Of a DNA stretch of 64,000 nucleotides, positions 63,228-64,000 are shown piece after piece. The stretch spans positions 124,001 through 188,000 of the forward strand of contig NZ_QMEM01000001.1 in assembly GCF_003390915.1 (NCBI RefSeq), read 5' to 3'. Position numbers and translations under genes: made by a program. The first letter of the stretch is position 1, and each line of letters begins with the position of its first letter. The notes below the pieces were generated by a model. The model was not told where the DNA came from. It ran no database searches and saw nothing but the letters and a program-made list of their open reading frames with translations. The DNA is from Lewinella sp. IMCC34183 (GTDB lineage: Bacteria > Bacteroidota > Bacteroidia > Chitinophagales > Saprospiraceae).

Positions 63228-64000
63228 CTAGTAGACGATACGCCGGCAACTGCTTGCCCCGACCAGCCCCCGCCCCTCCTCCAGGTTGTTGGCCACCGTG
63301 GTCGGTTCCGCGAAGGGATTGTCGTTGTTGTTGCGGATGGCTTCCAGGGTCAGCAGGTAGTCGTAGGTCGCCTGGGTAATCTGGCAGACGTTGATCGTTA
63401 ACTCATAGCCGTTAGCGGACGTCCCGGCGAACGACTCGCCGGTGAGGGTGGGCCCCAGGACATCGCGCCCGTGGATGAAGTCGTAGATGTCCCGCTGCAC
63501 GTCGTCGGGCTGGGTTTCGTATACCTGATCCCGGAACAGCATATAGTAATCGTCCTCCCCGGGCCCGTTCGGCCACAGCGGCCGGACGCGCCGTTCCTGG
63601 TCGTTGCTCACGTCCTCCAGGACGATGGAGTCGCGCGCGATCGCCAGTTCCGGGATGGTGGTCCGCCCCCGTGCGGTGAGCCCGTCCCACTCCGCGACCA
63701 CCTCGTAGGTCGCTCCGGCCTCCAGGGTGAACCCCTCCACCGGGAGTACGTAGCAGTTAAAGCCGCCCAGCGCCCGGAACGTCAGGGGGAAACTGCCCGT
63801 CGGCCCGTTCAGGGTTACCCGCGCCTCCGTGACCAAGCCGCCGCGGGGGTAGTCCGCGGGTGGATCGCCCACGGCGGGGGCGGTGACGTAAACGTCGGCG
63901 CGGACAAAGGAGTCCTGAGGAAACAGAATCGTCTGCAGCACCAGGCTACGCGCGAAGGGCAGCTCGTCCAATTCGATCTCCCGTTCGAAGAACTGGGTGC
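63228..64000 (-). CDS. DUF4249 domain protein, 5' end outside window
   Basis: The frame is open to the right edge: residues TQFFEREIEL come before the first possible start at 63971. About 257 residues are visible. They fit DUF4249, an outer-membrane-associated family of Bacteroidota usually encoded next to a TonB-dependent receptor. Typical pieces are SFVRADVYVTAP, the GATYEVVAEWDG stretch and two Cys near the C-terminus (VNVCQI, SSCRRI). The receptor would lie to the right of the window. Confidence 0.82.
   Translation of the reverse strand, partial: TQFFEREIELDELPFARSLVLQTILFPQDSFVRADVYVTAPAVGDPPADYPRGGLVTEARVTLNGPTGSFPLTFRALGGFNCYVLPVEGFTLEAGATYEVVAEWDGLTARGRTTIPELAIARDSIVLEDVSNDQERRVRPLWPNGPGEDDYYMLFRDQVYETQPDDVQRDIYDFIHGRDVLGPTLTGESFAGTSANGYELTINVCQITQATYDYLLTLEAIRNNNDNPFAEPTTVANNLEEGRGLVGASSCRRIVY

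Overview
The window is GC-rich chromosomal DNA (a little over 60 percent by eye) from a member of the Bacteroidota, most likely a marine Saprospiria/Lewinella-type bacterium. This rests on Bacteroidota-style promoter -7 elements (TAnnTTTG-like), few Shine-Dalgarno sites, an over-long LepB, a 7TMR-DISM hybrid sensor with fused AraC output, DUF4249, DUF4369/TlpA, lamin-tail proteins, a futalosine-pathway MqnD and a RibB with a degenerate GTP cyclohydrolase II half. The species call is inference. I saw no rRNA, tRNA, insertion sequence, phage or CRISPR.

Layout. 1-7.8 kb: end of a secreted dehydrogenase-like protein with an azurin domain; a minus-strand run DUF1573-lepB-bioF-ketoacyl synthase; a small secreted protein with a strong terminator; the maltosyltransferase GlgE. 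7.9-15.2 kb: lipoamide dehydrogenase, ribosomal protein L31, a lamin-tail surface protein, PAP2 phosphatase, ZIP and EamA transporters, RadA. 15.2-24.5 kb: a peptidase-containing ABC exporter with its HlyD partner, MnmA, a secreted M20 amidohydrolase, an RlmL-like methyltransferase, UbiX, an unknown envelope protein and a GbsR/MarR regulator. 24.6-32.4 kb: groESL, a 497-bp gap with tandem 15-mers, purL, a TlpA-type lipoprotein, galK and yebC.

32.4-43.6 kb: the hybrid two-component regulator, a DUF5602 lipoprotein with a secreted cupin, ribB, a membrane glycosyltransferase, fructose-bisphosphate aldolase, mqnD, a pseudouridine synthase and an S41 protease. 43.8-51.9 kb: a TIR-like/TPR/short-chain-dehydrogenase fusion directly followed by tmk, then a metallo-beta-lactamase-fold hydrolase, miaE, glycogen phosphorylase and an M57 protease. 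52.3-64 kb: a secreted sugar dehydrogenase, an acyl-CoA carboxylase operon (HSD10-like SDR, biotin carrier, biotin carboxylase, carboxyltransferase), two exported ferritin-like proteins, a ZIP transporter, a lipoprotein, a GT39-like membrane protein and the C-terminal part of a DUF4249 protein.

Most of the content is housekeeping. The best candidate for something little described is the three-domain TIR-like/TPR/SDR protein at 43772-46054. Next come three genes whose GTG start falls exactly four bases after a -7 element (predicted leaderless mRNAs), and three long intergenic stretches with ordered repeats or foldable RNA.
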